The notes beneath the pieces were generated by a model, which saw only the letters and a list, made by a program, of their open reading frames with translations, was not told where the DNA came from and did not search any database. 64,000 nucleotides of DNA from positions 8,060,001 to 8,124,000 of the forward strand of contig NZ_CP107869.1 of assembly GCF_036013645.1 (NCBI RefSeq). The letters run 5' to 3'. A program made the position numbers and the translations under genes. This DNA comes from Streptomyces sp. NBC_00490 (lineage in GTDB: Bacteria > Actinomycetota > Actinomycetes > Streptomycetales > Streptomycetaceae). Below are positions 25,629-33,354 of the stretch, in pieces. The first letter of the stretch is position 1, and each line of letters starts with the position of its first letter.

Positions 25629-26371
25629 TTCAGATTCTCCAGTCGTTAAGACGGTGCGGCTGTGGATCACGGTGCCGACCCGGAAGTTGATCAAAACAAC
25701 AAGTGACGTAAGCAAAGTCACCCGCATTGCGCGCTGAGGCTTATACCGATGAGCAGGCCCCCGGTGCAGGTCGACTCCATCCCCGGGTGCACTCGGGGAT
25801 GCGATAGTCGACCCTCTACGGTGGGGGCGAGGCGGGGGTGCTGCTACGCCACCTACGGGGCCTTGAGCGCCACGGCACCTGTTCCGCAGGATCTCTGCGG
25901 CAGCGCAGAGCGCTGACACACGCGCGACGCTTTCAATTGACAGCCGTCGTGGCGATTCCTTTCGACGTAGGGGCAGGCAGTGTCGGTGGGCCATCAATGA
26001 TCCGCGCGATCGCCGGTTTGGCTAACCGGCGATCGCGCGCTATGTTGCTCCGCTTCGAAGCTGTCTGGGCCGACATACGTCCACTCGTGGGGACCGACTG
26101 GTGCAGCCCGGGCCGTTTCCTGCTGCTCTCTCTCCAGCAGGAAACGCCTGTCCGGTTCGGTGCTCGTAATTGCCCCGGCCTTCCGCTACTCCATCGGCAA
26201 CGGCACCGACACCGACGTCTGGACCATCCTCTAGAAACCACCCACACCTCAAAACGGCGTAACGCAGGCGTACGTGTTGGCGGCGGCTTCCGCCCGTGCC
26301 ACCGCATGGTCTCAGCTGGTGTACCGTCCACCGACACAGCACTGGTCGTAAGGGAGTTGGGGGGCTTCTCG
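25629..26371. other. Intergenic region with a copy of the three-times-repeated hairpin
   Basis: About 740 bp between the divergent excisionase-like and DUF6308 genes. It holds the first copy of the repeated hairpin (26004-26038). Both strands are open over parts of it, but the translations are low-complexity and unlike the neighbours. The promoters of both flanking genes must lie here; none could be assigned. Confidence 0.5.
26004..26038 (+). repeat. Repeated covarying hairpin, copy A
   Basis: A perfect 15-bp stem (26004-26018 with 26024-26038) with loop TGGCT. The inner stem CGCCGGTT/AACCGGCG and the 3' flank CTATGTTGCTCCGC are shared with copies at 49539 and 62995, whereas the outer stem differs but stays paired. 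Confidence 0.75.
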
Positions 26372-27040
26372 GTGATCGAACTGAAGATCCCGGAGATCTA
26401 CTGGGACGACGACACGGCCGTGAGCCTGCTCGTCGAGTACTTCACCCGACGACGCTCAAGCGGCGACCTGTTCTATTCCGGCGCGCACTTCGAGCGCCTG
26501 GGCGGGGGCGGGGACGCCGAGCACGTCGCGGACCGCTTCGACAGCAACGACCTGGTGGCCATCACCACGCTCAGTGTCTCCCTCGAGCCGCACGGGGCGA
26601 TGAACTTGCTGACCGACCCCGACGGGCACTGGATGCGCCTGCTGTCGCTCATCCCTCGTGACGCACGTTTGGAGAATCCTGGAAGCGATGCCTTCATGGA
26701 GGAGGGCGGACCCGCGTGGGAGTTGTGGGAACGCCTGGCTGGCAGCAAGCAGTACCTCAACAAGCCCGACGGCAGCGGCCCGGTTGTCGCAGGCAAGTTG
26801 CTGGCCCGTAAGCGTCCTCACCTCATCCCCATCTACGACATCCGCATAAAGCAGCTGTTCGAGCGACCGAAGGCGGACCACTCCTTCTGGGCCGCGCTGG
26901 CTGCGGCCCTGCGGGCGGACAACGGCGCCTTTCGCGATCAGTTGGTCTGTCTCCGGGGCAAGGCGAGTATCGGTGAGGACATCGGCGTCCTGCGTGTGTT
27001 CGACGTCATCGCCTGGATGCATCAAGGCCGGCAGGATTAG
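26372..27040 (+). CDS. DUF6308 family protein
   Basis: A 222-residue protein matching the DUF6308 pattern: EYFTRRRSSGDLFYSGAHFE near the start, DRFDSNDLVAITTLSVSLEP in the middle and KLLARKRPHLIPIYD in the last third. The function of this family is not established; members occur in actinobacterial accessory regions. The GTG at 26372 was chosen because GGGGGG lies 7 bp upstream and family similarity begins there (VIELKIPEIYWDDD). No membrane segment or signal peptide. It stands alone between the excisionase-like gene and the GHKL ATPase gene. Confidence 0.72.
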   Translation: MIELKIPEIYWDDDTAVSLLVEYFTRRRSSGDLFYSGAHFERLGGGGDAEHVADRFDSNDLVAITTLSVSLEPHGAMNLLTDPDGHWMRLLSLIPRDARLENPGSDAFMEEGGPAWELWERLAGSKQYLNKPDGSGPVVAGKLLARKRPHLIPIYDIRIKQLFERPKADHSFWAALAAALRADNGAFRDQLVCLRGKASIGEDIGVLRVFDVIAWMHQGRQD

Positions 27041-27519
27041 GTCGCGACGAGCTGAACTGTGAGGTGGAGCGTGGAGGGGAGCGCATGCGAGGTCGCCGAG
27101 GGCGACAGTCCGAACCGCTCTCCTCGAATTTGATGTGTTTCCGATGACCCATCATGTGGAGTGCGTCGCGATCCTTGAACCGGTCGCGAAGGGCGCCTGA
27201 CCTGCGGTTTTGTCCGTGCGCATTATGTGCGGTGTGGGCGTTACGGGCGATATCTTGACGCCGAGATGACGCTCGTGACGCTCATTTGACGCTCGTTCTG
27301 ATGGAGTGTCAGGCCGCTTGCCAGGCAGGCTAGGCTCTGCGAGTCGGCGGGACATCAAGCCAGGCACTTGGCAGCTTCAGCCGAGGCTGCGAGTGGCGGA
27401 CTGCGGGTTCAGCAACGGGCCGTGGCGAGCAGGTCACTTCGCCGGTACTTCGGCCGCCCAGCACGCTTTGCTCCAAGCCCGCCGATAGGGTGGGCGGCCT
27501 GGGAGCGAGGAGGAAGACG
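27041..27519. other. Intergenic region upstream of GHKL ATPase gene
   Basis: About 480 bp. It contains three copies of TGACGCTC at 27267, 27276 and 27287, which might be regulator sites for the gene at 27520. No gene was recognised. Confidence 0.4.
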
Positions 27520-29568
27520 ATGGCGCTGACCACGTCGCTGGCCGGCCGGGTCCGGAACACGAGTCTGCCGAAAAGCCATGCCCTTCTGCCGCTCCTGGAG
27601 GCCGTGGTCAACGGCATCCAGGCGATCGACGCCCGGTTCGGCGACGACATGGAGCCCGGTCGTTTGAGCATCAGGATCCGGCGCAGTCAGCAGGAAGCAC
27701 TCAACTTCGGCCACGTCGGCCCAGGGCGCGCGGCGTTGAAGCCCATTGTCGGCTTCAGCGTCGAGGACAATGGAGTGGGCTTCACTCCGGAGAACATGAC
27801 ATCGTTCGAGACGCTGGACAGCGACCACAAGGCCGACATGGGCTGCCGCGGTGTGGGGCGCCTGCTCTGGCTTAAGGCGTTCGACAGGGTTTCGGTCCGC
27901 AGCGCCTACGAGGACGAAGCCGGATGCCTTAACGGGCGGCAGTTCCGCTTCTCCGTCCAGGAAGAGGTCGAGCCGGACGGGGAAGGGGAAATTCCAGCTG
28001 AGGTCGGCACGACCGTGAGCCTCGACGGGTTTAAGAGGCCCTTCCAGCAGAGCGCGCTGAAGACCGTAGAGGCCATAGCTCGTGAGGTCTTCGAGCACTG
28101 CATCTGGTACTTCCTGCGCCCCGGCGGCGCGCCCGACATCACGGTGGCTGACGATGACGGGGCAGTCTCGCTTAATAGCCTCATGCACGACTTCGTGTAC
28201 TCCGACATGCAAAGGACATCGATCGAGGTCAAGGGGGAGAGGTTTGAGATGGTGAGCCTCCGCCTGAAGTCCTCGCCGAGGAATCTCGCGCCACGGCTGT
28301 ACTGGTGCGCTGCGAACCGTGTGGTGGTGGAGGAAAACCTCACCAGCAAGGTGCCAGGGCTCTACGGAAGGCTCAAAGACGCGGAGTCCTCCCCGTTTAC
28401 ATACGTCTGCTACCTATCCTCCGACTTCCTGGACAGCCACGTCCGCGCCGACCGTACAGCCTTCGACATCAGCGAACGTGTGCCGGGCACCCCACTGATC
28501 GAAGATGTGTCGATGGACGACATCCGGGAGAGCGTGCTCAAGGAAGTCGAAAGCATCCTCGCTGGACCGCTCAGCGCAGCACGCGAGGAGGGCAAGGCCC
28601 GGGTCCACGAGTTCGTCAGCAACCGCGCTCCGAGGTACCGGCCCGTCCTGTCGCGGCTCGAGCAGCTCGGCGTATCCGTGGATCCGTCCACGAAGGACCA
28701 CGACCTCGAACTGCTGCTGCACAGCAACCTCCAGAAGCTCGAAGCGTCTGCGCTCGCTGAAGGCCACGCCGTCCTGGGCGAAGCAGGCTCCGCCCAGCCG
28801 GAGGGCTACGCCGAACGGCTCGCCCGGTACTTGAATACAGTGACCGACATCAACCAGTCCGACCTGGCCGCCTACGTCTCGCGCCGAAGAACGATCCTCG
28901 ACGTACTCGCCAGGCAGATCAGGTCCGACGACCAGGGTAGATACAGCAAGGAGGACGCGATCCACTCCCTGCTAATGCCGATGCGGACCGACTCGAACGA
29001 GATCGGCACCGATGCCTCCAACCTCTGGATCATCGACGAGCGGCTCGCGTTCCACGACTACCTCGCTTCTGACAAGACGCTTAAGAGCATGCCGATCACG
29101 GGTTCCGATTCGACGCGGGAGCCCGACCTGCTCGCGACTCGGCTCGTCGGCTCGCCGGTGCTGGCCGCGGAAGGGGGAACGCTCCCGCTGCCGTCCATCG
29201 TCGTGATCGAGGTCAAACGGCCGATGCGCAATGACGCCTCGGAGGACAAGGACCCGATCCAGCAGTGCCTGGAGTACGTGAAGCGTGTACGCGCCGGCGG
29301 AGTGAAGACCGCGCTGGGGCGGCCGATCCCCCCGACGCGTGAGGCACCTGCCTTCTGCTACGTTCTCGCGGACCTCACGAAGACGATGGTGGACAGATGC
29401 GAATACGCGGGCTTGCGGCCCACCCATGACGGCATGGGTTATTTCGGTTTCAACGAGCCGTGCAAGGCGTACATCGAAGTAGTGAGCTTCGACCGTCTCG
29501 TCAACGCCGCCACCGAACGCAACCGGGCGTTCTTCGACAAACTCGGACTCCCCTCCAGCTGGCAATGA
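27520..29568 (+). CDS. GHKL (MORC/MutL-type) ATPase fused to PD-(D/E)XK nuclease-like domain
   Basis: A 682-residue protein. The N-terminal third is a Bergerat-fold ATPase: LLEAVVNGIQAID carries the catalytic Glu and Mg-binding Asn (about 27-31), VEDNGVGF is motif II (82-88) and GCRGVGRLLW is the lid glycine motif (about 108-117). A middle S5-like and helical part follows. Near residues 545-580, EPDLLATRLV and IVVIEVKRP give a D...ExK nuclease signature, followed by QQCLEYVKRVRAG. ATP-dependent dimerisation could gate cleavage, as in other GHKL-nuclease fusions used in immunity. The ATG at 27520 has an AGGAGG ribosome site 6 bp upstream. It converges on the BREX operon. It is a candidate single-gene defence protein; the role is inferred. 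Confidence 0.78.
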   Translation: MALTTSLAGRVRNTSLPKSHALLPLLEAVVNGIQAIDARFGDDMEPGRLSIRIRRSQQEALNFGHVGPGRAALKPIVGFSVEDNGVGFTPENMTSFETLDSDHKADMGCRGVGRLLWLKAFDRVSVRSAYEDEAGCLNGRQFRFSVQEEVEPDGEGEIPAEVGTTVSLDGFKRPFQQSALKTVEAIAREVFEHCIWYFLRPGGAPDITVADDDGAVSLNSLMHDFVYSDMQRTSIEVKGERFEMVSLRLKSSPRNLAPRLYWCAANRVVVEENLTSKVPGLYGRLKDAESSPFTYVCYLSSDFLDSHVRADRTAFDISERVPGTPLIEDVSMDDIRESVLKEVESILAGPLSAAREEGKARVHEFVSNRAPRYRPVLSRLEQLGVSVDPSTKDHDLELLLHSNLQKLEASALAEGHAVLGEAGSAQPEGYAERLARYLNTVTDINQSDLAAYVSRRRTILDVLARQIRSDDQGRYSKEDAIHSLLMPMRTDSNEIGTDASNLWIIDERLAFHDYLASDKTLKSMPITGSDSTREPDLLATRLVGSPVLAAEGGTLPLPSIVVIEVKRPMRNDASEDKDPIQQCLEYVKRVRAGGVKTALGRPIPPTREAPAFCYVLADLTKTMVDRCEYAGLRPTHDGMGYFGFNEPCKAYIEVVSFDRLVNAATERNRAFFDKLGLPSSWQ

Positions 29569-29941
29569 GTTGAGCTATTCCGTCCGACCCCCGGAGGAAC
29601 AGTAGGCGTCGATGCTCCGGCTGGCCCTACAGAGCTGGAAGGGGCCGCTCGTGCAGAGTCGAGGCCCGGTGTCCACCCGTCGGCTCAGGACTACTGTGCT
29701 GCCTCGCGTAGATGCCTGGCCAGCGTGGTCACCGCGGTCAGGGGGTGCGGTGGTGGACTGGATGCAGGTGGACAGGTGCGCATGAGGGGCTTGCAGGGTC
29801 ACTCGCTCATTCCCGACGTCTGCTGTCCCGGAGATGGGGCAGCAAACGTCGGTACTCTTCCTGGAGAATCCGGCGGCGGGCCGCCGAGGCGTTTGGCTTT
29901 GGGCATAGGCCGTTCCTTCGGACAGGCCGCCGGACTGCTGC
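29569..29941. other. Intergenic region between convergent genes
   Basis: About 370 bp between the GHKL ATPase stop and the brxHI stop. No gene, repeat or strong hairpin was recognised; a short GC-rich self-complementary stretch near 29870 is too weak to call. Confidence 0.4.
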
Positions 29942-32065
29942 CTAACGGCTCAGTCTCAAGGTATGACGGACAGGTTCGCCGAGGACAGAGGCGGCCCGGT
30001 CAGTGGCGGCTAGACGCTGTGCCACGGTCGTGCGGGCTAGGTGGGCCGGCAGAGCTTCGTTAAATTTCAGGCCGCGCAGGGCTTTGTCATCGATCTCGGG
30101 AAGGCAAAGGCGTTCGGCGGCATCAGCTGTGTGCGCAGCCCACATCTGGGGCGTCAGGTCGGGACGCAGGCGGACGTACAGCTCGTTGAAGCGCTGCTTT
30201 TCATCGGTGAGCCCGGCGAGCGTTGCGGTCAGAGTGGCGTTGGCGCGAAAGCCAGCCCAGGTCCACCAGCGGACATCCTCGTCGGCGCGTGTGATGACGG
30301 TGCCGCCGGGGTGGACGGTCTCGATGGCGTTTTCGCGGAGCTGTGTGAGGTACGTGACGGCGCGCTTGGTGAGTTGAACCGGTGGGTCCTGGCCGAGAAT
30401 GACGTTTCGCATGGCACGTGCGAGTTCGTACGAGGCGCCATCGAGGATGCTTCCGTACCAGCGAGCTTTTCCGCCGCCATCGGCGGGTTCGACGAAGCAA
30501 CGGCGCCGGGCCCAGTCGATCCAGTTGACGCGCCAGCTGCGGCCGGCGAGGAGGAGAAGCCGAGGGCCCTCCACTCTTTCGGTGAGCAGCATGGGATCGG
30601 TGCGGCCGATCTCGGTGCGGCCGGAGAGCACGACGAACTCTGGGGCCGCAGTGAAGACGGCGGTGAGGTTCATGAAGTGCCGCTGACCAAAACGACGTTC
30701 TGCTTCAGGCCCGATGAAGAGCATGCCGCTGTCGGAGTCCACGAAACCGTTGTCGACGAGGTGCTGGACGATGGGGGCAGCGCTCTGGCTGAAGGGTTCA
30801 AGGCCGTTCCAGCTCTCGGTCCATGTTTGGTCGCCGACGCGGCCTTCTTGCAGGCAGAGAGCGAGGAACTGCTGTGCGGCGATGTGCCGAGGCTCGGGGG
30901 GTGCGACGACGGGTTCGACGAAGCCGCTGCCCCAGAGTGAGAGAAGGCCGGCGGCATGCAGCAGTCGCTGTTCGTCCAGGGCAAGGAAGAGGCAGTTGCG
31001 GGATGTGCCAGCGCGGCGACCGGTGCGGCCGAGCCGCTGGAGGAACGAGGCGACGGTGGCGGGCGCGTTGACCTGAATGACTCGGTCCAGGTCGCCAACG
31101 TCAATGCCGAGTTCCAGCGTGCTCGTGGAGACGATGACGCAGTCCCTCTCCTCGGAGAACGCCTGCTCGGCGCGTCGCCGCTCGTCTACAGCCAGTGAAG
31201 CATGGGACAGGAAGGTAGTGACGCCCCTCGCCCGCAAGGATGCGGCGAGCTCTTCCACCAGTTGCTTGGAGTCGCAGAAGACCAGGCGTTTTTCGCCACG
31301 GTGGAGGGATGCGATGACCTTTGCCGCGTTAGCCACGCTGCCGACGTAGTCGAGGGTGACGTCTCCGGCGGGGGGGATGGATGCAGTTGCGGGCGTGATG
31401 GGGATGTCCGGCGCGACTACCTGGGATGGTCGCGAGCCTTTGCTGGAACCTTGGAGCCAGCCCAGTAGGTCCTGAGGGTTTCCCACGGTGGCGGAAAGTC
31501 CGATGCGCTGGATCGGTCGCCTGGTGATTCGGGTAAGTCGTTCCAGGACAGCCAGGAGGTGCCAGCCCCGGTCGTCACCGGCGAATGCGTGGACTTCGTC
31601 CACGATGACAGTGCGGAGGTTCTCGAAGAAGGTTTGGTGCTCCACCTTGGTGCTGACGAGCATCGCTTCGATCGACTCGGGAGTCGTGAGCAGCACGTCC
31701 GGCCGCTCGCGCAGGATCTGCCTTCGTTGGCCGGGCGAAACGTCTCCGTGCCACAAAGCCACCCGGCGGCCGAGCCACCCGGCATATGTCTCCAACCGGG
31801 GAAGAAGGTTATTGAGGAGTGCCTTGATCGGGCACACATATAGTACTGACATGCCCTGCCAGTTCTCCTTCCCCATCCGGGAGAGCAAGGGGAAAGAGGC
31901 AGCCTCGGTTTTGCCGCCAGCCGTCGGTGCCAGCAGCAGTGCGTCATGTCCAGCCAGCAGCGGTCTGATGGATGCTTCTTGGAGCGGGCGCAGACCGGGC
32001 CAGCCGAGTGTGTTGACGATGTGGTGCAGGACGACAGGGTGAAGCTCGTCGAGCGGGTCCATCAT
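29942..32065 (-). CDS. brxHI: BREX type 2 Lhr-like helicase BrxHI
   Basis: A 707-residue superfamily 2 helicase. LRPLQEASI resembles the Q motif. Motif I is LLAPTAGGKTE (Walker A about 46-53), motif Ia is CPIKALLNNL, motif II is VDEVH (about 155-159), motif III is GLSATVG and motif VI is FLQRLGRTGRRAG. The C-terminal third is a DNA-handling region with no further recognised motif. BrxHI is the helicase of type 2 BREX and presumably acts on invading DNA with the other BREX proteins. The gene is last in the operon and its start overlaps the brxD stop by 4 bp. Confidence 0.85.
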   Translation of the reverse strand: MMDPLDELHPVVLHHIVNTLGWPGLRPLQEASIRPLLAGHDALLLAPTAGGKTEAASFPLLSRMGKENWQGMSVLYVCPIKALLNNLLPRLETYAGWLGRRVALWHGDVSPGQRRQILRERPDVLLTTPESIEAMLVSTKVEHQTFFENLRTVIVDEVHAFAGDDRGWHLLAVLERLTRITRRPIQRIGLSATVGNPQDLLGWLQGSSKGSRPSQVVAPDIPITPATASIPPAGDVTLDYVGSVANAAKVIASLHRGEKRLVFCDSKQLVEELAASLRARGVTTFLSHASLAVDERRRAEQAFSEERDCVIVSTSTLELGIDVGDLDRVIQVNAPATVASFLQRLGRTGRRAGTSRNCLFLALDEQRLLHAAGLLSLWGSGFVEPVVAPPEPRHIAAQQFLALCLQEGRVGDQTWTESWNGLEPFSQSAAPIVQHLVDNGFVDSDSGMLFIGPEAERRFGQRHFMNLTAVFTAAPEFVVLSGRTEIGRTDPMLLTERVEGPRLLLLAGRSWRVNWIDWARRRCFVEPADGGGKARWYGSILDGASYELARAMRNVILGQDPPVQLTKRAVTYLTQLRENAIETVHPGGTVITRADEDVRWWTWAGFRANATLTATLAGLTDEKQRFNELYVRLRPDLTPQMWAAHTADAAERLCLPEIDDKALRGLKFNEALPAHLARTTVAQRLAATDRAASVLGEPVRHTLRLSR

Positions 32066-33354
32066 GGCAAGTCCAGCGCTACGTCGCTGGCAGCCTCAGC
32101 TGGCCGAGTGGCGAGGTTGCGCTCAACTTCGTTCAGCTCGTTTGGACTCAAAGTCAGAGCGTAGTGCTGTCGCGGATCGAAGTCTGAGAACTGGTCGACC
32201 CGGTCGAGTACGTCACCGACCAGTTTCTTCAGGAAGATGCGTGGCGCTACCCCGGTTCGTCCTCCGAGCCCGCCGGCCACAGCCATGGCCAGGTCATTCA
32301 CGTACGCGTCGTCGACCAGATCGGCCACGTGGTCGCGATCCCCCGCGGTGTCGAGGTAGATGTCCCTCACCCGTCTGCCGACTTCATGAAGGGAATCCAG
32401 GGTGAAGCCCGGCAGCCGGATCTGAACGGCACGAGGGTTGTCGAACTGCGCCGCGGTAGTGAAGTCGACGGCCAAGCGCTGCGCCAGGGGCGCGAGACGC
32501 TGTACGCCTTGGGTGCCCTCAAAGAAGGCCGGAGTCCCGGTGATAAGGAGATAGAGCCCCGGGAACCGGCCGGAATCGACTTCGTCGATCAGCTGCCGCA
32601 GGGCGTTGAGAGCCTTCTCCCGGACGTCGGAACGGACCCGCTGCAAGGTCTCGACTTCGTCGAGAACGACTAGCAGACCCGGATGTCCAGAGTCCCGCAG
32701 CACGGTCAACAGGCCCTGCAAAAAACCGAATGCCCCGAAGTGATCGAGTTCTCCGCGGACTCCGGCATTGCGGCGCACGCCAGCAGCGACGTGTGGCTGT
32801 CCACCCAGCCAGGCCACCAGCCCCTCGGCGGTGGCGGTGTCTCCCGATGCGACCGCCGCATGGTAGGCGCGTAGCGCCGCTGCGAAGGCCGGAGTGGTCT
32901 GGGACACCGACGCGAGACGTCGCTCCAAGACGTCTGCGACGCTTCCCCCGGCCTCCTGCTCGAGAGCAAAGAGCCAGGCGTCAAGGATCGGCCGGAACGC
33001 AGAGGGGGGGAACTCTGCGGTCTGTAGAGACTCTGCGATGCGCCGGTAGACGGTTTCGAGCCGATGCAAGGGTGTCTCGGTCTCGGAGACCTGGACTTCA
33101 GCGACAGCCATGCCCAATCGCTTTGCCCGTTCGCCGAGCCAGCGAGCGAAGAATGTCTTGCCCGAGCCGTATTCGCCCCGCACAGCCTTGAACACGGCTC
33201 CGCCACCGGTAACCGTAGCGAGCTCGGTGTCGAGCGCGTCCTCGAACCGGGCGAGCCCGACGGCAAGGACATCAAGTCCGTTGTGCGGCACCGTTCCACG
33301 CCGCAATGCGTCGATGACCTCACGGCGGCGCCTGGGGCTGAGCTGTGCGGTCAC
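32062..33354 (-). CDS. brxD: BREX type 2 ATPase BrxD
   Basis: A 430-residue ATPase of the DUF2791 type. The Walker A is GEYGSGKTF (about 60-68) and the Walker B is LLVVLDEVETLQ; YLLITGTPAFFEG follows as a sensor-like strand. RIFLKKLVGDVLDRV lies near the C-terminus. BrxD is required in type 2 BREX, but its biochemical role is not defined. It overlaps pglZ upstream and brxHI downstream by 4 bp each, so the three are translated in step. A run of seven G/C lies at 33004-33010 inside the gene. Confidence 0.85.
   Translation of the reverse strand: MTAQLSPRRRREVIDALRRGTVPHNGLDVLAVGLARFEDALDTELATVTGGGAVFKAVRGEYGSGKTFFARWLGERAKRLGMAVAEVQVSETETPLHRLETVYRRIAESLQTAEFPPSAFRPILDAWLFALEQEAGGSVADVLERRLASVSQTTPAFAAALRAYHAAVASGDTATAEGLVAWLGGQPHVAAGVRRNAGVRGELDHFGAFGFLQGLLTVLRDSGHPGLLVVLDEVETLQRVRSDVREKALNALRQLIDEVDSGRFPGLYLLITGTPAFFEGTQGVQRLAPLAQRLAVDFTTAAQFDNPRAVQIRLPGFTLDSLHEVGRRVRDIYLDTAGDRDHVADLVDDAYVNDLAMAVAGGLGGRTGVAPRIFLKKLVGDVLDRVDQFSDFDPRQHYALTLSPNELNEVERNLATRPAEAASDVALDLP

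Noticed and set aside
33004..33010. Seven-G run in brxD, and a similar run at 31370-31376 in brxHI, as phase-variation tracts
   Set aside because: Runs of this length are expected by chance in high-GC genes and there is no precedent for phase variation in these genes, unlike pglX.
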